A DNA stretch of 59,344 nt from Ectopseudomonas alcaliphila (GTDB lineage Bacteria; Pseudomonadota; Gammaproteobacteria; Pseudomonadales; Pseudomonadaceae): assembly GCF_900101755.1 (NCBI RefSeq), contig NZ_FNAE01000010.1, forward strand, positions 55,887 to 115,230, read 5' to 3'. The position numbers and the translations under genes were made by a program. The number at the start of each line of letters is the position of its first letter. Within the stretch, counting starts at the first letter, position 1. Shown here piece after piece: positions 40,451-49,229 of the stretch. A model generated the notes under the pieces. It was given only the letters and a program-made list of their open reading frames with translations. It ran no database searches and had not been told where the DNA came from.

Positions 40451-41997
40451 CGGATACCCAGGCGCTTGGCCAAACGGCTGAGATTGGCGCGATCCACCCC
40501 CAACTCACGCGCCGCATCGGCCCATTTGCCATGATGGCGCTCCAGGCACTGCTCGATCAGTTGACGCTGAAAGACGTCCACCGCCGTGCGCAGCTCCAGG
40601 CCTGCCGGCGGTAGATCAATAGGCGCCAGCACCACGTCGAAGGCAGCCGTCGCCTGGGGCGCCGGCAAATCCAGGTCCTGCACGTCCAGGCTAAGAATGC
40701 GCGGGCGCTCGCCGTGACGCGCCAGCGCCTTGATCGCCGCGCGGCCGACCAGATGTTCCAGCTCACGCACGTTGCCCGGCCAATCGTGACCGAGTAGCGC
40801 CTTCTGCGCCTCGGGGCTCAGCCGCAGGCTGCGCAGCCCCAGCCGCGCGCGGTTCTCTTCGAGGAAATAGCCGGCCAGCAGCAGCACATCGCGACCACGC
40901 TCGCGCAGCGGCGGCACCGGCAGCGGATAGACGCTCAGGCGGTGATACAGGTCGGCGCGAAAACGCCCGGCGCGCACCTCGGCCGCCAGGTCGCGGTTGG
41001 TGGCGGCGATCACCCGCACGTCGACCCGATGCTCGCGATCAGACCCCACCCGCTGCAACTGGCCGCTTTGCAGCACGCGTAGCAGCTTGGCCTGGATCGC
41101 CAACGGCAACTCGCCCACCTCGTCGAGAAACAGGCTGCCGCCGTCGGCCAACTCGAACTTGCCGCTGCGCTCGTTCATGGCACCGGAGAAGGCGCCGCGT
41201 ACGTGGCCAAACAGCTCGCTCTCCACCAGCGCGTCGGGCAGCGCCGCACAGTTGATGCTGACCAGCGGACGCTGCGCACGTGGCGAAACGGCGTGGATCG
41301 CCTCAGCCACCAACTCCTTGCCGACCCCGGTCTCGCCGGTGATCAGCACGGTCAGCGGGCTGTCACCGACCAGGCGAATCTCGTCCTGCAGCTTGCGCAG
41401 CGCCGCACTCTGCCCCACCAGCTCGCGCGGTTGCTGGCGGGCCTGCTTGTACAGTTCGGTGAGCTGACGCTCGGCTTCCACCCGCTGCGCCAGGCCGCTG
41501 ATGCGCTCGCTGACTTTCACCGTGGCCGCTGCCAGGCTGGCGAAAGCTTCCAGGTTGTCCAGCTCGAAGCGGCCGAAGCTGGCCGGGTCAAGCGAGTCCA
41601 GCGTCAACAGCCCCCAGAGCTGCTCGTCCAGGTACAGCGGGCAGCCAAGGCAGTCATGCACTTCCAGGTGGCCATGCAGCCCCTCCACCAGGCCGTCGTA
41701 GGGGTCAGGCAGGCCACAGTCGGCGGCGAAACGTGTCGGCCCGGCATGCTCCAGCAACGCGGCCAGACGCGGATGCTCGCTGACCCTGAAGCGCCGCCCC
41801 AAGGTATCGGGGCTCAGCCCCTCGACCGCCAGCGGCACCAGAACTTCGCCATCGAGCCGCAGCAGCGCCACGGCATCGCAAGGAAAGAGCTGGCGCAAGG
41901 CAGCGAGCAGGCGGCGATAACGCTCGCCGTCGTCCAGCTCGCGAGACAGATCGGCGACCAGGGGAATAAGAGTTTCCAGCAGAGGATTAGCGGTCAT
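40447..41997 (-). CDS. fhpR: NO-responsive sigma-54 activator FhpR/NorR
   Basis: A 516-residue sigma-54 activator. It has a GAF sensor domain (about residues 20-170), an AAA domain with GETGVGKE Walker A, GAFSGA and DEVGELPL motifs (about 190-420), and a C-terminal helix-turn-helix. It is divergent from hmp and matches the NorR/FhpR group, which bind nitric oxide through a non-heme iron and then activate nitric-oxide-detoxifying genes. The neighbouring palindromes at 42011-42043 are likely its binding sites. Its stop lies next to a REP repeat. Confidence 0.93.
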   Translation of the reverse strand: MTANPLLETLIPLVADLSRELDDGERYRRLLAALRQLFPCDAVALLRLDGEVLVPLAVEGLSPDTLGRRFRVSEHPRLAALLEHAGPTRFAADCGLPDPYDGLVEGLHGHLEVHDCLGCPLYLDEQLWGLLTLDSLDPASFGRFELDNLEAFASLAAATVKVSERISGLAQRVEAERQLTELYKQARQQPRELVGQSAALRKLQDEIRLVGDSPLTVLITGETGVGKELVAEAIHAVSPRAQRPLVSINCAALPDALVESELFGHVRGAFSGAMNERSGKFELADGGSLFLDEVGELPLAIQAKLLRVLQSGQLQRVGSDREHRVDVRVIAATNRDLAAEVRAGRFRADLYHRLSVYPLPVPPLRERGRDVLLLAGYFLEENRARLGLRSLRLSPEAQKALLGHDWPGNVRELEHLVGRAAIKALARHGERPRILSLDVQDLDLPAPQATAAFDVVLAPIDLPPAGLELRTAVDVFQRQLIEQCLERHHGKWADAARELGVDRANLSRLAKRLGIR

Positions 41998-42010
41998 TTC
42001 GACTACTCAA

Positions 42011-42106
42011 AGTCTTTATGACTCACACGCAAAGCGAGTCATAAACACAACAAAATAAGCAAGCCACTGATATTTAAGGATTATTTAATTGGCACGCTTA
42101 CTGATA
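42011..42106 (+). promoter_or_regulatory. FhpR operators and sigma-54-like promoter of hmp
   Basis: Two nested palindromes are visible: AGTC-TTTAT-GACT (42011-42023) and the longer TATGACTC / GAGTCATA pair (42017-42024 and 42036-42043, 11-base spacer), fitting NorR-type enhancer sites. About 50 bases on, a -24 element TGGCACG (42090-42096) is followed at the right spacing by a weak -12 (CTGATA instead of TTGCTA). Together these fit activator-dependent, sigma-54-driven expression of hmp. Confidence 0.72.
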
Positions 42107-42189
42107 GGTATCTATCGCTAACGCTAGCACGCCACAACTGGCCAGACGAGCCACACCGGCGCCTTTATTTGCCTTGCGGAGATACCCCC

Positions 42190-43371
42190 ATGCTGACCCA
42201 TGCTCAACGCGACCTGATCAAAGCCACCGTGCCGCTGCTGGAAAGTGGCGGCGAAGCGCTGACCACCCACTTCTACCGGATGATGCTCAGCGAGTACCCA
42301 GAGGTACGCCCGCTGTTCAACCAGGCCCACCAGGCTAGCGGCGACCAGCCGCGTGCCCTGGCCAATGGTGTGCTGATGTACGCCCGCCATATCGACCGTC
42401 TCGAAGCCCTCGGCCCGCTGGTGCGTCAGGTGGTGAACAAACACGTGGCCCTGCAGATTCTCCCCGAGCATTACCCCATCGTTGGCGGCTGCCTGCTGCG
42501 TGCGATCCGCGAAGTGCTGGGCGCCGAGATCGCCACCGACGCGGTGATCGACGCCTGGGCCGTGGCCTACCAGCAGCTGGCCGAGATTCTCATCGGCGCC
42601 GAAGAACAGCTCTATCAGAACAACGCCACCGCACCCGGCGGCTGGCGCGGCGCACGCACCTTCCGCGTGGCACGCAAGGTGGTCGAGAGCGCCGAGATCA
42701 CCTCCTTCCACCTGGTCCCCGTCGACGGCGGCGCGCTGCTCGAACATCAACCCGGCCAGTACATCGGCATGCGCCTGCTGCTGGACGGCGAAGAAGTACG
42801 CCGCAACTACTCGCTGTCGGCCCTGGCCAACGGTCGCGAATACCGCATCAGCGTCAAGCGCGAGGTCGGTGGCCGGGTCTCCAATCACCTGCACGATAAG
42901 GTTCAGGTCGGTGACGAACTGGAGCTGTTCCCGCCGGCTGGCGAGTTCACCCTGAGCGAATCGGACAAGCCACTGGCACTGATCAGTGCCGGCGTCGGCA
43001 TCACCCCGGCGCTGGCCATGCTCGATGCCACGCGCCACAGCGGCCGGCCGATTCACTTCATCCACTGCGCGCGCAACGCCGATGTTCACGCCTTCCGCGA
43101 CTGGGTCGACGCTCATGCCGCCGAGCATCCGCAGATTCGCCACTACGTCTGCTACAGCGAACCGCGCGAGGGTGATACGGCCGACGCCACCGGCTTTCTG
43201 AGCCGCGATCTGCTGGAGCAATGGCTGCCGGCAGAGCGCGATCTGGACGCCTACTTCCTCGGTCCAAAACCCTTCATGGCCCAGATCAAGCGCCACCTGC
43301 AGGCGCTGGGTGTTCCCGCCGAGCAAAGCCGATACGAATTCTTCGGCCCGGCTTCGGCACTGGATAGCTGA
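42190..43371 (+). CDS. hmp: Flavohaemoprotein (nitric oxide dioxygenase)
   Basis: A 393-residue flavohaemoglobin that oxidises NO to nitrate using O2 and NAD(P)H. The N-terminal globin domain (about 1-140) has the proximal His region (NKHVALQI), the FAD domain (RNYSLS, GGRVSNHL) and the NAD domain (SAGVGITP) follow. The ATG at 42190 follows a GGAGAT site; a start at 42169 would add seven residues without homology. It is divergent from fhpR and begins an operon with ppyR and nnrS, all for nitric-oxide defence. Confidence 0.95.
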   Translation: MLTHAQRDLIKATVPLLESGGEALTTHFYRMMLSEYPEVRPLFNQAHQASGDQPRALANGVLMYARHIDRLEALGPLVRQVVNKHVALQILPEHYPIVGGCLLRAIREVLGAEIATDAVIDAWAVAYQQLAEILIGAEEQLYQNNATAPGGWRGARTFRVARKVVESAEITSFHLVPVDGGALLEHQPGQYIGMRLLLDGEEVRRNYSLSALANGREYRISVKREVGGRVSNHLHDKVQVGDELELFPPAGEFTLSESDKPLALISAGVGITPALAMLDATRHSGRPIHFIHCARNADVHAFRDWVDAHAAEHPQIRHYVCYSEPREGDTADATGFLSRDLLEQWLPAERDLDAYFLGPKPFMAQIKRHLQALGVPAEQSRYEFFGPASALDS

Positions 43372-43389
43372 TCAATCAGGAGGCAAACC

Positions 43390-43641
43390 ATGTATCCGCT
43401 CAATCTTCCACCTGTACAGATTCTTCATCTGTCCAGCCAACTGCTCTGGGGCGGCCTGACTCTGCTGCTCGTAGGGCTGGTGGCAGCCTACGGCCTGGAG
43501 AAACAGCTGAACGTACCGACGCTGGTGTTGGCCCACAGCCTGACACTGATCGGCCCCAGCGTGCTGAAGATCGGCTACGTGCTACGCCTGATCGCGCAGC
43601 AGCGCCTGAAAGACGAGGCATGCGCTCATGCAATTGCGTGA
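43390..43641 (+). CDS. ppyR: Small membrane protein PpyR-like
   Basis: An 83-residue membrane protein with two hydrophobic segments. In Pseudomonas aeruginosa, ppyR sits at the same place between fhp and an NnrS-type gene and is described as a regulator of Psl and pyoverdine production. The match is by synteny, length and topology; function in this organism is inferred. It overlaps the nnrS gene by 14 bases and starts 19 bases after hmp, so all three are cotranscribed. Confidence 0.78.
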   Translation: MYPLNLPPVQILHLSSQLLWGGLTLLLVGLVAAYGLEKQLNVPTLVLAHSLTLIGPSVLKIGYVLRLIAQQRLKDEACAHAIA

Positions 43642-44803
43642 TCGCCAGCAGGCACTGGCCATTGCGCCCTTGTGGCGCCTGGGCTTTCGCCCGTTCTTCC
43701 TCGCCGGCGCCCTGTTCGCCCTGCTCGCCGTCGCCCTCTGGGCGGCGGTGCTGCACGGTCTGACGAGCCCTGCAGTACCAGGCGGCATACTGGCCTGGCA
43801 TCGCCACGAAATGCCCTTCGGCTTCGGCCTGGCGATCATCGCCGGTTTCCTGCTCACCGCCGTGCAGAACTGGACGGGCCGTCCCGGCCTCAGCGGGCGC
43901 CCCCTGATCGCGCTGTTCGGGCTGTGGCTGGCGGCGCGCCTGGCCTGGTTCACACCGGTACCGCTGCACCTGCTGATCGCCCTGCAACTGGCCTTTGCCG
44001 GCCTGTTGATCGCACAGATAGCGCGCCAGTTGATTACGGCAAGGCAGCGCAACAACTATCCGATTCTGCTGGTGCTGAGCCTGCTCGCGCTGTGTCAGTC
44101 ACTCACCCTGGTCGGTCTGGCGCTGGGCGACGACGACCTGCAACGCCGCGGGGCGCTGGCCGCACTGTGGCTGATCGCCGTAATGCTGAGCCTGATCGGT
44201 GGACGCGTGATCCCCTTCTTCACCCAGCGCGGCCTGGGCCGGGTCGAGGCTTTCGCCGCCCATCCCTGGCTGGATCGTTTACTGCTGGTCTGCGGCGTGC
44301 TGGTGGCGGCGCTGTTCGCCAGCGGCCACAACCTGCAGGCTAGTCCATGGCTGGCCCTGCCCTTCATCATGCTGAGCGTGCTGCATGGCCTGCGCCTGTG
44401 GCGCTGGCACCTGGCGGGCATCTGGCGGGTACCGCTGCTGTGGTCGCTGCATCTGGCCTACGCCTGGCTACTGCTCGCCACGCTCGGCATGGCGGCCTGG
44501 CATTTGGGCTGGCTGACGCAATCCAGCCTGGCCAGTCACGCGCTGGCGGTGGGTGCGATGGGCGGCCTGATCCTGGCGATGATGGCGCGAGTCAGCCTCG
44601 GCCACACCGGGCGCGCGTTGCAACCACCCAAGGCGATGGCCTGGGCGTTCGGCCTGCTCAACCTGGGCGCGCTGATCCGGGTCACGGCCGGTGGCGGCTG
44701 GCTATGGTTGGCAGCGCTGTGCTGGGGCATGGCCTTCGCCCTGTTCGCCTGGCATTACGCGCCGATGCTGTGTCGGGCGAGGGTCGACGGGCATCCGGGA
44801 TGA
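43628..44803 (+). CDS. nnrS: NnrS-family membrane protein
   Basis: A 391-residue protein with about 12 membrane helices and the NnrS family pattern (ALWRLGFRPFFLAGALFA near the N terminus; WHRHEMPFGF with conserved His). NnrS proteins contain heme and copper and protect cells against nitrosative stress. It overlaps ppyR by 14 bases and is the last gene of the hmp operon. Two palindromic repeats follow its stop at about 44818-44897. Confidence 0.92.
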   Translation: MQLRDRQQALAIAPLWRLGFRPFFLAGALFALLAVALWAAVLHGLTSPAVPGGILAWHRHEMPFGFGLAIIAGFLLTAVQNWTGRPGLSGRPLIALFGLWLAARLAWFTPVPLHLLIALQLAFAGLLIAQIARQLITARQRNNYPILLVLSLLALCQSLTLVGLALGDDDLQRRGALAALWLIAVMLSLIGGRVIPFFTQRGLGRVEAFAAHPWLDRLLLVCGVLVAALFASGHNLQASPWLALPFIMLSVLHGLRLWRWHLAGIWRVPLLWSLHLAYAWLLLATLGMAAWHLGWLTQSSLASHALAVGAMGGLILAMMARVSLGHTGRALQPPKAMAWAFGLLNLGALIRVTAGGGWLWLAALCWGMAFALFAWHYAPMLCRARVDGHPG

Positions 44804-44817
44804 TGGGCGGAAATCTC

Positions 44818-44897
44818 GGTGCGCACGGCGCACCCTACAGACCGTAGCCCGGATGCAATCCGGGGCAACGATTTCCCGGATTGCATCCGGGCTACGT
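44818..44897. repeat. Mixed REP-like repeats after nnrS
   Basis: A half GTGCGCACGGCGCACCCTAC unit (44819-44838) is followed by an inverted pair of the TAGCCCGGATGCAATCCGGG family (about 44845-44896), the family also found after intI at 5274-5297. Two different REP families are side by side. Confidence 0.68.
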
Positions 44898-44913
44898 TTT
44901 TAAAGTAATGACA

Positions 44914-45366
44914 TCAATCGACTAGCGTACAGGCCATTACCAGCGCGTCTTCGCGCCCACCGACTGCTGGGTAATAGTCGCGGCGGCGACCAACCTCGTT
45001 GAAACCGAAGCGCTCGTACAGACGGTAGGCGCCCTGGTTGCTGGCGCGCACTTCGAGAAAGCATTCCCGCCCACCCAGCTCGTAGGCCTCTTTCATCAGG
45101 TGTTCGAGCAGACGCAGGCCGAGGCCACGGCCCTGGCTTTCCGGCTTGACGGTGATATTGAGCAGGTGGGCTTCGTCGAGAATCAGGTTGATCACGCCAT
45201 GGCCGACCTGCTGATTGCCCTCGAACATCAGCCAGCAGTTATAGGACTTGAGGCTGTCGGTAAAAATACCGCGGGTCCAGGGATGGCTGAAGGCGGCGTA
45301 TTCGATCTTCAGCACGGCATCGAGATCCGCCTCGGTCATCGGGCGGAAGGAAATCGCATCGCTCAT
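44914..45366 (-). CDS. rimI: Ribosomal protein S18 alanine N-acetyltransferase
   Basis: A 150-residue GNAT acetyltransferase that acetylates the N-terminal alanine of ribosomal protein S18. The acetyl-CoA motif region PESQGRGLGLRLLEHLM (about residues 76-92) and GGRECFLEVRASNQGAYRLYERFGF are characteristic of RimI. It lies directly downstream of the psi-subunit gene, the same order as holD-rimI in Escherichia coli, and is probably cotranscribed. Confidence 0.93.
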   Translation of the reverse strand: MSDAISFRPMTEADLDAVLKIEYAAFSHPWTRGIFTDSLKSYNCWLMFEGNQQVGHGVINLILDEAHLLNITVKPESQGRGLGLRLLEHLMKEAYELGGRECFLEVRASNQGAYRLYERFGFNEVGRRRDYYPAVGGREDALVMACTLVD

Positions 45367-45397
45367 TGGGCGTAACTCGGGAACAAAGACGGGGTTC

Positions 45398-46186
45398 TCA
45401 GGAATGAGCGGGAGCTGACCAGCGCAGACGAACGCGTCGCATGGCCTGCCACAGTTCGCGTTTGCGCGCTGGCTCTTCCATCAACAGTTCCAGGCCTGGC
45501 AAGGCCCAGCAGGCGCCAACGCCTTCGATCTGCAGTTCGCGGTTGTAGCTGTGCTCATCGCCCTCGCCGGCAAAGCGAATGGCCGGCAGACCAACCAGCC
45601 ACAGGCAGGCGCTGGGCTGTTCTTCGAGACGCGCGGCAACGAAGCTCTGCACGAATTCCAGCGCCGCTTGCGGGCCTTGATCCATATTGCCGCGCACCAG
45701 CAGCGGCCAGCGCACCGGCTCACCAAGCAGTTGCGGGCTGTCCGGCAAGCCGGCCGCACGCAGCAGGTCCTTGAGCAGGATGTAGGCCGGGTCGCGACTC
45801 TGGAACGGCTGGCCGGTGGGCAGTTCCACCAGCAGAGCGCAATCGCCGGCGCACAGCAATTGCAGGGAAAAACGTGGTGGTGGTGCGCTGACTCGCGCAG
45901 GTTTTTCCTCGACCGGCTCAGGCTCTGCCGCTGGCACTTCGGCCACCGCCTGGCGCGGCTGGGCGCCCGGACGCGGGATCTCGATCTTCGGCCGCTCGAG
46001 CGGTGCCTCGCGCACGGGTGCCGGAGTGACGGCAACGGGTTCTGGCACAGGCTCGCACGACTCCTCCTGCTGCGGCTCGAGCAGCTCCAGACGCGACGCT
46101 GCCGCGAAGGGCAGTTCGGTACGCGGTAGCCAGGTGGCCACCTGCATGGCGTCGAGGTAGGCGCGACGGCGCTGTTCGGGAATCAC
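45398..46186 (-). CDS. holD: Pseudomonas-type DNA polymerase III psi subunit (HolD-like)
   Basis: The GTG at 46184-46186 follows a GGAG site eight bases away and gives 262 residues. The N-terminal RAYLDAMQVATWLPRTELP resembles the HolD motif (LQQLGITQWSLRRP), and the C-terminal ELWQAMRRVRLRW resembles the HolD ending. Between them is a Pro/Glu/Ala-rich linker (about 35-100) that makes it twice as long as E. coli psi. Pseudomonads are known to have such a long, cryptic psi. It would link the clamp loader to single-strand-binding protein through chi. The position next to rimI supports this assignment. Confidence 0.8.
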   Translation of the reverse strand: MIPEQRRRAYLDAMQVATWLPRTELPFAAASRLELLEPQQEESCEPVPEPVAVTPAPVREAPLERPKIEIPRPGAQPRQAVAEVPAAEPEPVEEKPARVSAPPPRFSLQLLCAGDCALLVELPTGQPFQSRDPAYILLKDLLRAAGLPDSPQLLGEPVRWPLLVRGNMDQGPQAALEFVQSFVAARLEEQPSACLWLVGLPAIRFAGEGDEHSYNRELQIEGVGACWALPGLELLMEEPARKRELWQAMRRVRLRWSAPAHS

Positions 46187-46299
46187 AGGCGCTCCAGAGA
46201 GAGGATTTTCAACAGGGGCGGATTGTCGCGTGAAATGGCCGGAGCGGGAAGCGTCGCAACGGGATTGCGACCAAACAACCTGTTTCCCCCCATAAAACA

Positions 46300-46329
46300 A
46301 AAGCCCCGCTGTTCGCACAGCGGGGCTTT
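46300..46329 (-). terminator. Terminator of the carboxynorspermidine operon
   Basis: Perfect 13-bp stem AAAGCCCCGCTGT / ACAGCGGGGCTTT with a TCGC loop; on the minus strand it is followed by TGTTTTATG. It lies directly downstream of the dehydrogenase stop. Confidence 0.85.
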
Positions 46330-46345
46330 CGGGGTTCACCTGGGC

Positions 46346-47593
46346 TTACTGATCCCAGGGACGGTCGCCGTGCTCGTCCTTGATACGGGTGGGCAGGCCC
46401 ATCACATCCAGGAGCTTGAGGAACGGCTCGGCCGGCAGCTGCTCGACGTTGACCATGCGCTGCGCGTCCCACTCACCACGGGCCACCAGCAGGGCAGCGG
46501 CGACCGGCGGCACGCCGGCGGTGTAGGAGATGCCCTGGCTGTCGGTCTCGGCGAAGGCTTCTTCGTGGTCGGCCACGTTGTAGATGAACAGCTCGCGCGG
46601 CTGACCATCCTTGGTGCCCTTGACCAGATCACCGATGCAGGTCTTGCCGGTATAGCCCGGCGCCAGCGAGGCGGGGTCCGGCAGCACGGCCTTGACCACC
46701 TTGAGTGGCACCACTTCAAGGCCTTCGGCGGTCTTGACCGGCTGCTCGGAGAGCAGGCCGAGGTTCTTCAGCACGGTGAACACGTTGATGTAGTGGTCGC
46801 CGAAGCTCATCCAGAAGCGCACGTTCGGTACGTCGAGGTGCTTGGACAGCGAGTGCACCTCGTCATGGCCGGTCAGGTACAGATTCTGTACGCCCACCAC
46901 TGGCAGATCGTCGGTGCGTTTGACCTCGAACATGGTATTGCTGGTCCACTGGCTGTTCTGCCAGCTGTAGACCGTACCGGTGAATTCGCGGAAATTGATT
47001 TCCGGGTCGAAATTGGTGGCGAAGTACTTGCCGTGCGAACCGGCGTTGACGTCGAGGATGTCGATCGACTCGATCTTGTCGAAGTACTGTTGTTGCGCCA
47101 GAGCGGCATAGGAGTTGACCACGCCCGGGTCGAAGCCGACACCGAGGATGGCGGTAACGCCTTTCTCCTGGCATTCGGCCAGGTGCTTCCACTCGTAGTT
47201 GCCGTACCACGGCGGGGTTTCACAGATCTTGCTCGGATCTTCGTGGATGGCGGTGTCCAGATAGGCGACGCCGGTGTCGATGCAGGCGCGCAGCACGGAC
47301 ATGTTGAGGAACGCCGAACCGACGTTGATGACGATCTGCGATTCGGTCTCGCGGATCAGTGCCTTGGTCGCTTCCACGTCCAGGGCGTTCAGCGCATAGG
47401 CCTTGATCTCGCCGGGCTGCTTGAGGCCGCCCTTTGCCTGCACGCTGTCGATGATGGCCTGGCATTTGGAGATGTTGCGCGACGCAATTGCAATGCGACC
47501 TAACTCGTCATTGTGTTGCGCGCACTTATGGGCCACCACCTTGGCAACACCTCCTGCACCAATGATCAGAACATTCTTCTTCAATTGTTTCAC
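46346..47593 (-). CDS. Carboxynorspermidine/carboxyspermidine dehydrogenase (saccharopine dehydrogenase family)
   Basis: A 415-residue saccharopine-dehydrogenase-family enzyme with the N-terminal nucleotide-binding motif IIGAGGVAKVVAHKC. In the alternative polyamine route it joins aspartate semialdehyde to putrescine or diaminopropane and reduces the product with NADPH, giving carboxyspermidine or carboxynorspermidine. Pairing with the nspC decarboxylase gene upstream supports this and argues against lysine metabolism. The two genes are 130 bases apart on the minus strand with a REP repeat between. Which diamine is used is not readable. Confidence 0.9.
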   Translation of the reverse strand: MKQLKKNVLIIGAGGVAKVVAHKCAQHNDELGRIAIASRNISKCQAIIDSVQAKGGLKQPGEIKAYALNALDVEATKALIRETESQIVINVGSAFLNMSVLRACIDTGVAYLDTAIHEDPSKICETPPWYGNYEWKHLAECQEKGVTAILGVGFDPGVVNSYAALAQQQYFDKIESIDILDVNAGSHGKYFATNFDPEINFREFTGTVYSWQNSQWTSNTMFEVKRTDDLPVVGVQNLYLTGHDEVHSLSKHLDVPNVRFWMSFGDHYINVFTVLKNLGLLSEQPVKTAEGLEVVPLKVVKAVLPDPASLAPGYTGKTCIGDLVKGTKDGQPRELFIYNVADHEEAFAETDSQGISYTAGVPPVAAALLVARGEWDAQRMVNVEQLPAEPFLKLLDVMGLPTRIKDEHGDRPWDQ

Positions 47594-47640
47594 CTCCAGA
47601 GAACTGCGTTGTTTAAAACGTTTTGATGCGTATTTTGGCT

Positions 47641-47713
47641 GGTGGGCTGAAGCCCACCCTACGGGTCATGCAAGGCGCAGGGTGGGCTGGGCGGCGATCC
47701 GCTTCAGCCCACC
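47641..47713. repeat. REP-like repeat pair (GTGGGCTGAAGCCCACC family)
   Basis: Inverted pair of GTGGGC units between nspC and the dehydrogenase gene. The same family occurs at 16133-16232. It lies inside the presumed operon and may affect the ratio of the two enzymes. Confidence 0.7.
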
Positions 47714-47723
47714 ACCAAAGGTG

Positions 47724-48821
47724 TCACGACAGACTGGACAGGTAGTCGTCGAAGCCAAACTGGCGCGCCACCTCGACACTACCGTCGAGTTGTTTCACCA
47801 CGATGGACGGCATTTTCAGACCGTTGAACCAGTTCTTCTTGACCATGGTGTAACCCGCCGCGTCGACGAACGACAGGCGATCGCCGATCTGCAGCGGCTT
47901 GTCGAACTGGTACTCGCCGAAGATATCGCCGGCCAGGCAGGATTTACCGCACACCATATAGGTGTGCTCGCCATCATTCGGCGCCATCTTGGCGTTGAGG
48001 CGGTAGATCAGCAGGTCGAGCATGTGCGCTTCGATGGAGCTGTCGACCACCGCCAGGTTCTTGCCGTTGTACAGGGTGTCGAGCACGGTCACTTCCAGCG
48101 AGGCGCAGAGGGTGATCGCCGCCTCGCCCGGCTCCAGATAGACCTGTACACCGTATTTTTCCGAGAAGGCTTTCAGGCGCGCGCAGAAGGCATCGATCGG
48201 ATAGCCCTCGCCAGTGAAGTGGATGCCGCCGCCGAGGCTGACCCACTCGACCTGGGCGATCAGGTGGCCGAAGCGCTCCTCGATGGTGCTCAACATCTTG
48301 TCGAACAGCTCGAAGCTGCCGTTCTCGCAGTTGTTGTGGAACATGAAGCCGGAAATCTGCCCCATGACCTTTTCGATTTTTTCCGGGTCCCACTCGCCGA
48401 GGCGGCTGAATGGACGCGCCGGGTCGGCCAGCAGGTAGTCGGAGCTGCTCACCTGCGGGTTGACGCGCAGGCCGCGGATGGTGCCCTCGGTACGCTCGGC
48501 GAAGCGCTCGAGCTGACCGATGGAGTTGAAGATGATCTTGTCGCAGTTGGCGACCATCTCTTCGATCTCGTCGTCGGCCCAGGCCACGCTGTAGGCGTGG
48601 GTTTCACCAGCGAACTTCTGGCGGCCCAGTTTCAGCTCGTAGAGGGAGCTTGAGGTGGTGCCGTCCATGTACTGCTGCATCAGGTCGAAAACCGACCAGG
48701 TGGCGAAGCATTTCAGCGCCAGCAGCGCCTTGGCACCGGAGTTCTCACGCACATAGGCGATCTTCTCCAGGTTGACCAGAAGCTTCTGTTTGTCGATGAG
48801 GTAGTACGGCGTCTGGATCAT
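47724..48821 (-). CDS. nspC: Carboxynorspermidine/carboxyspermidine decarboxylase
   Basis: A 365-residue PLP-dependent decarboxylase of the alanine-racemase fold that removes CO2 from carboxy(nor)spermidine. The PLP Lys is in LLALKCFATW (near residue 33); GGGIHFTGEGYP, EPGEAAI and the catalytic Cys in CGKSCLAGD follow the family pattern. Together with the downstream dehydrogenase it makes spermidine or norspermidine without S-adenosylmethionine decarboxylase. No diaminopropane-forming genes are in the window, so spermidine is the more likely product. Confidence 0.92.
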   Translation of the reverse strand: MIQTPYYLIDKQKLLVNLEKIAYVRENSGAKALLALKCFATWSVFDLMQQYMDGTTSSSLYELKLGRQKFAGETHAYSVAWADDEIEEMVANCDKIIFNSIGQLERFAERTEGTIRGLRVNPQVSSSDYLLADPARPFSRLGEWDPEKIEKVMGQISGFMFHNNCENGSFELFDKMLSTIEERFGHLIAQVEWVSLGGGIHFTGEGYPIDAFCARLKAFSEKYGVQVYLEPGEAAITLCASLEVTVLDTLYNGKNLAVVDSSIEAHMLDLLIYRLNAKMAPNDGEHTYMVCGKSCLAGDIFGEYQFDKPLQIGDRLSFVDAAGYTMVKKNWFNGLKMPSIVVKQLDGSVEVARQFGFDDYLSSLS

Positions 48822-49229
48822 GTCGTCGCCCCAGCAAGGTCAATCAATGGAGGTCTTTCGGGCACCTCTAAAAACTACCTGCGTTGCCATCGCTGCGTTA
48901 AAAACAGGCTCAAAATGCTCATTTACTACTCGTAAACTCCGCTTTTTCGCCTGTTTTTGCCTTGCGCTGACGGCCTCGCCTACGTTTTTAGAGATGCCCT
49001 TTCAGCCCCCGGAAAAAAGTGGACGCGAATTGTGCCGATAACCAGCGAATATCGAAAGGGCATTGGGGATTTTTTGTACAACCGGTGATGACCGGCCCCA
49101 GCTTGGCTGAGCGAAGACGCTAAGCCCTGGCGGTTACAGCGGTATGACCGGGCAAGGCTTATCCATCACCTGCGCCACCCAGGGCGGGCAAGGCTGGCGC
49201 GAGTCAGATTACCGCACCATGCGACGCGC
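48822..49229. repeat. MITE-like element (48860-48999) with GGGCA(C/T)CTCTAAAAAC ends; rest empty
   Basis: The 140-bp element at 48860-48999 has 16-bp inverted ends (15 of 16 match) and the same core as the element at 35929-36160, in opposite orientation. The rest of the gap (49000-49229) shows no gene, RNA or clear promoter. Confidence 0.75.

Noticed and set aside
46223..47503. 426-codon plus-strand frame opposite the saccharopine-type dehydrogenase
   Set aside because: Antisense shadow; no family features.
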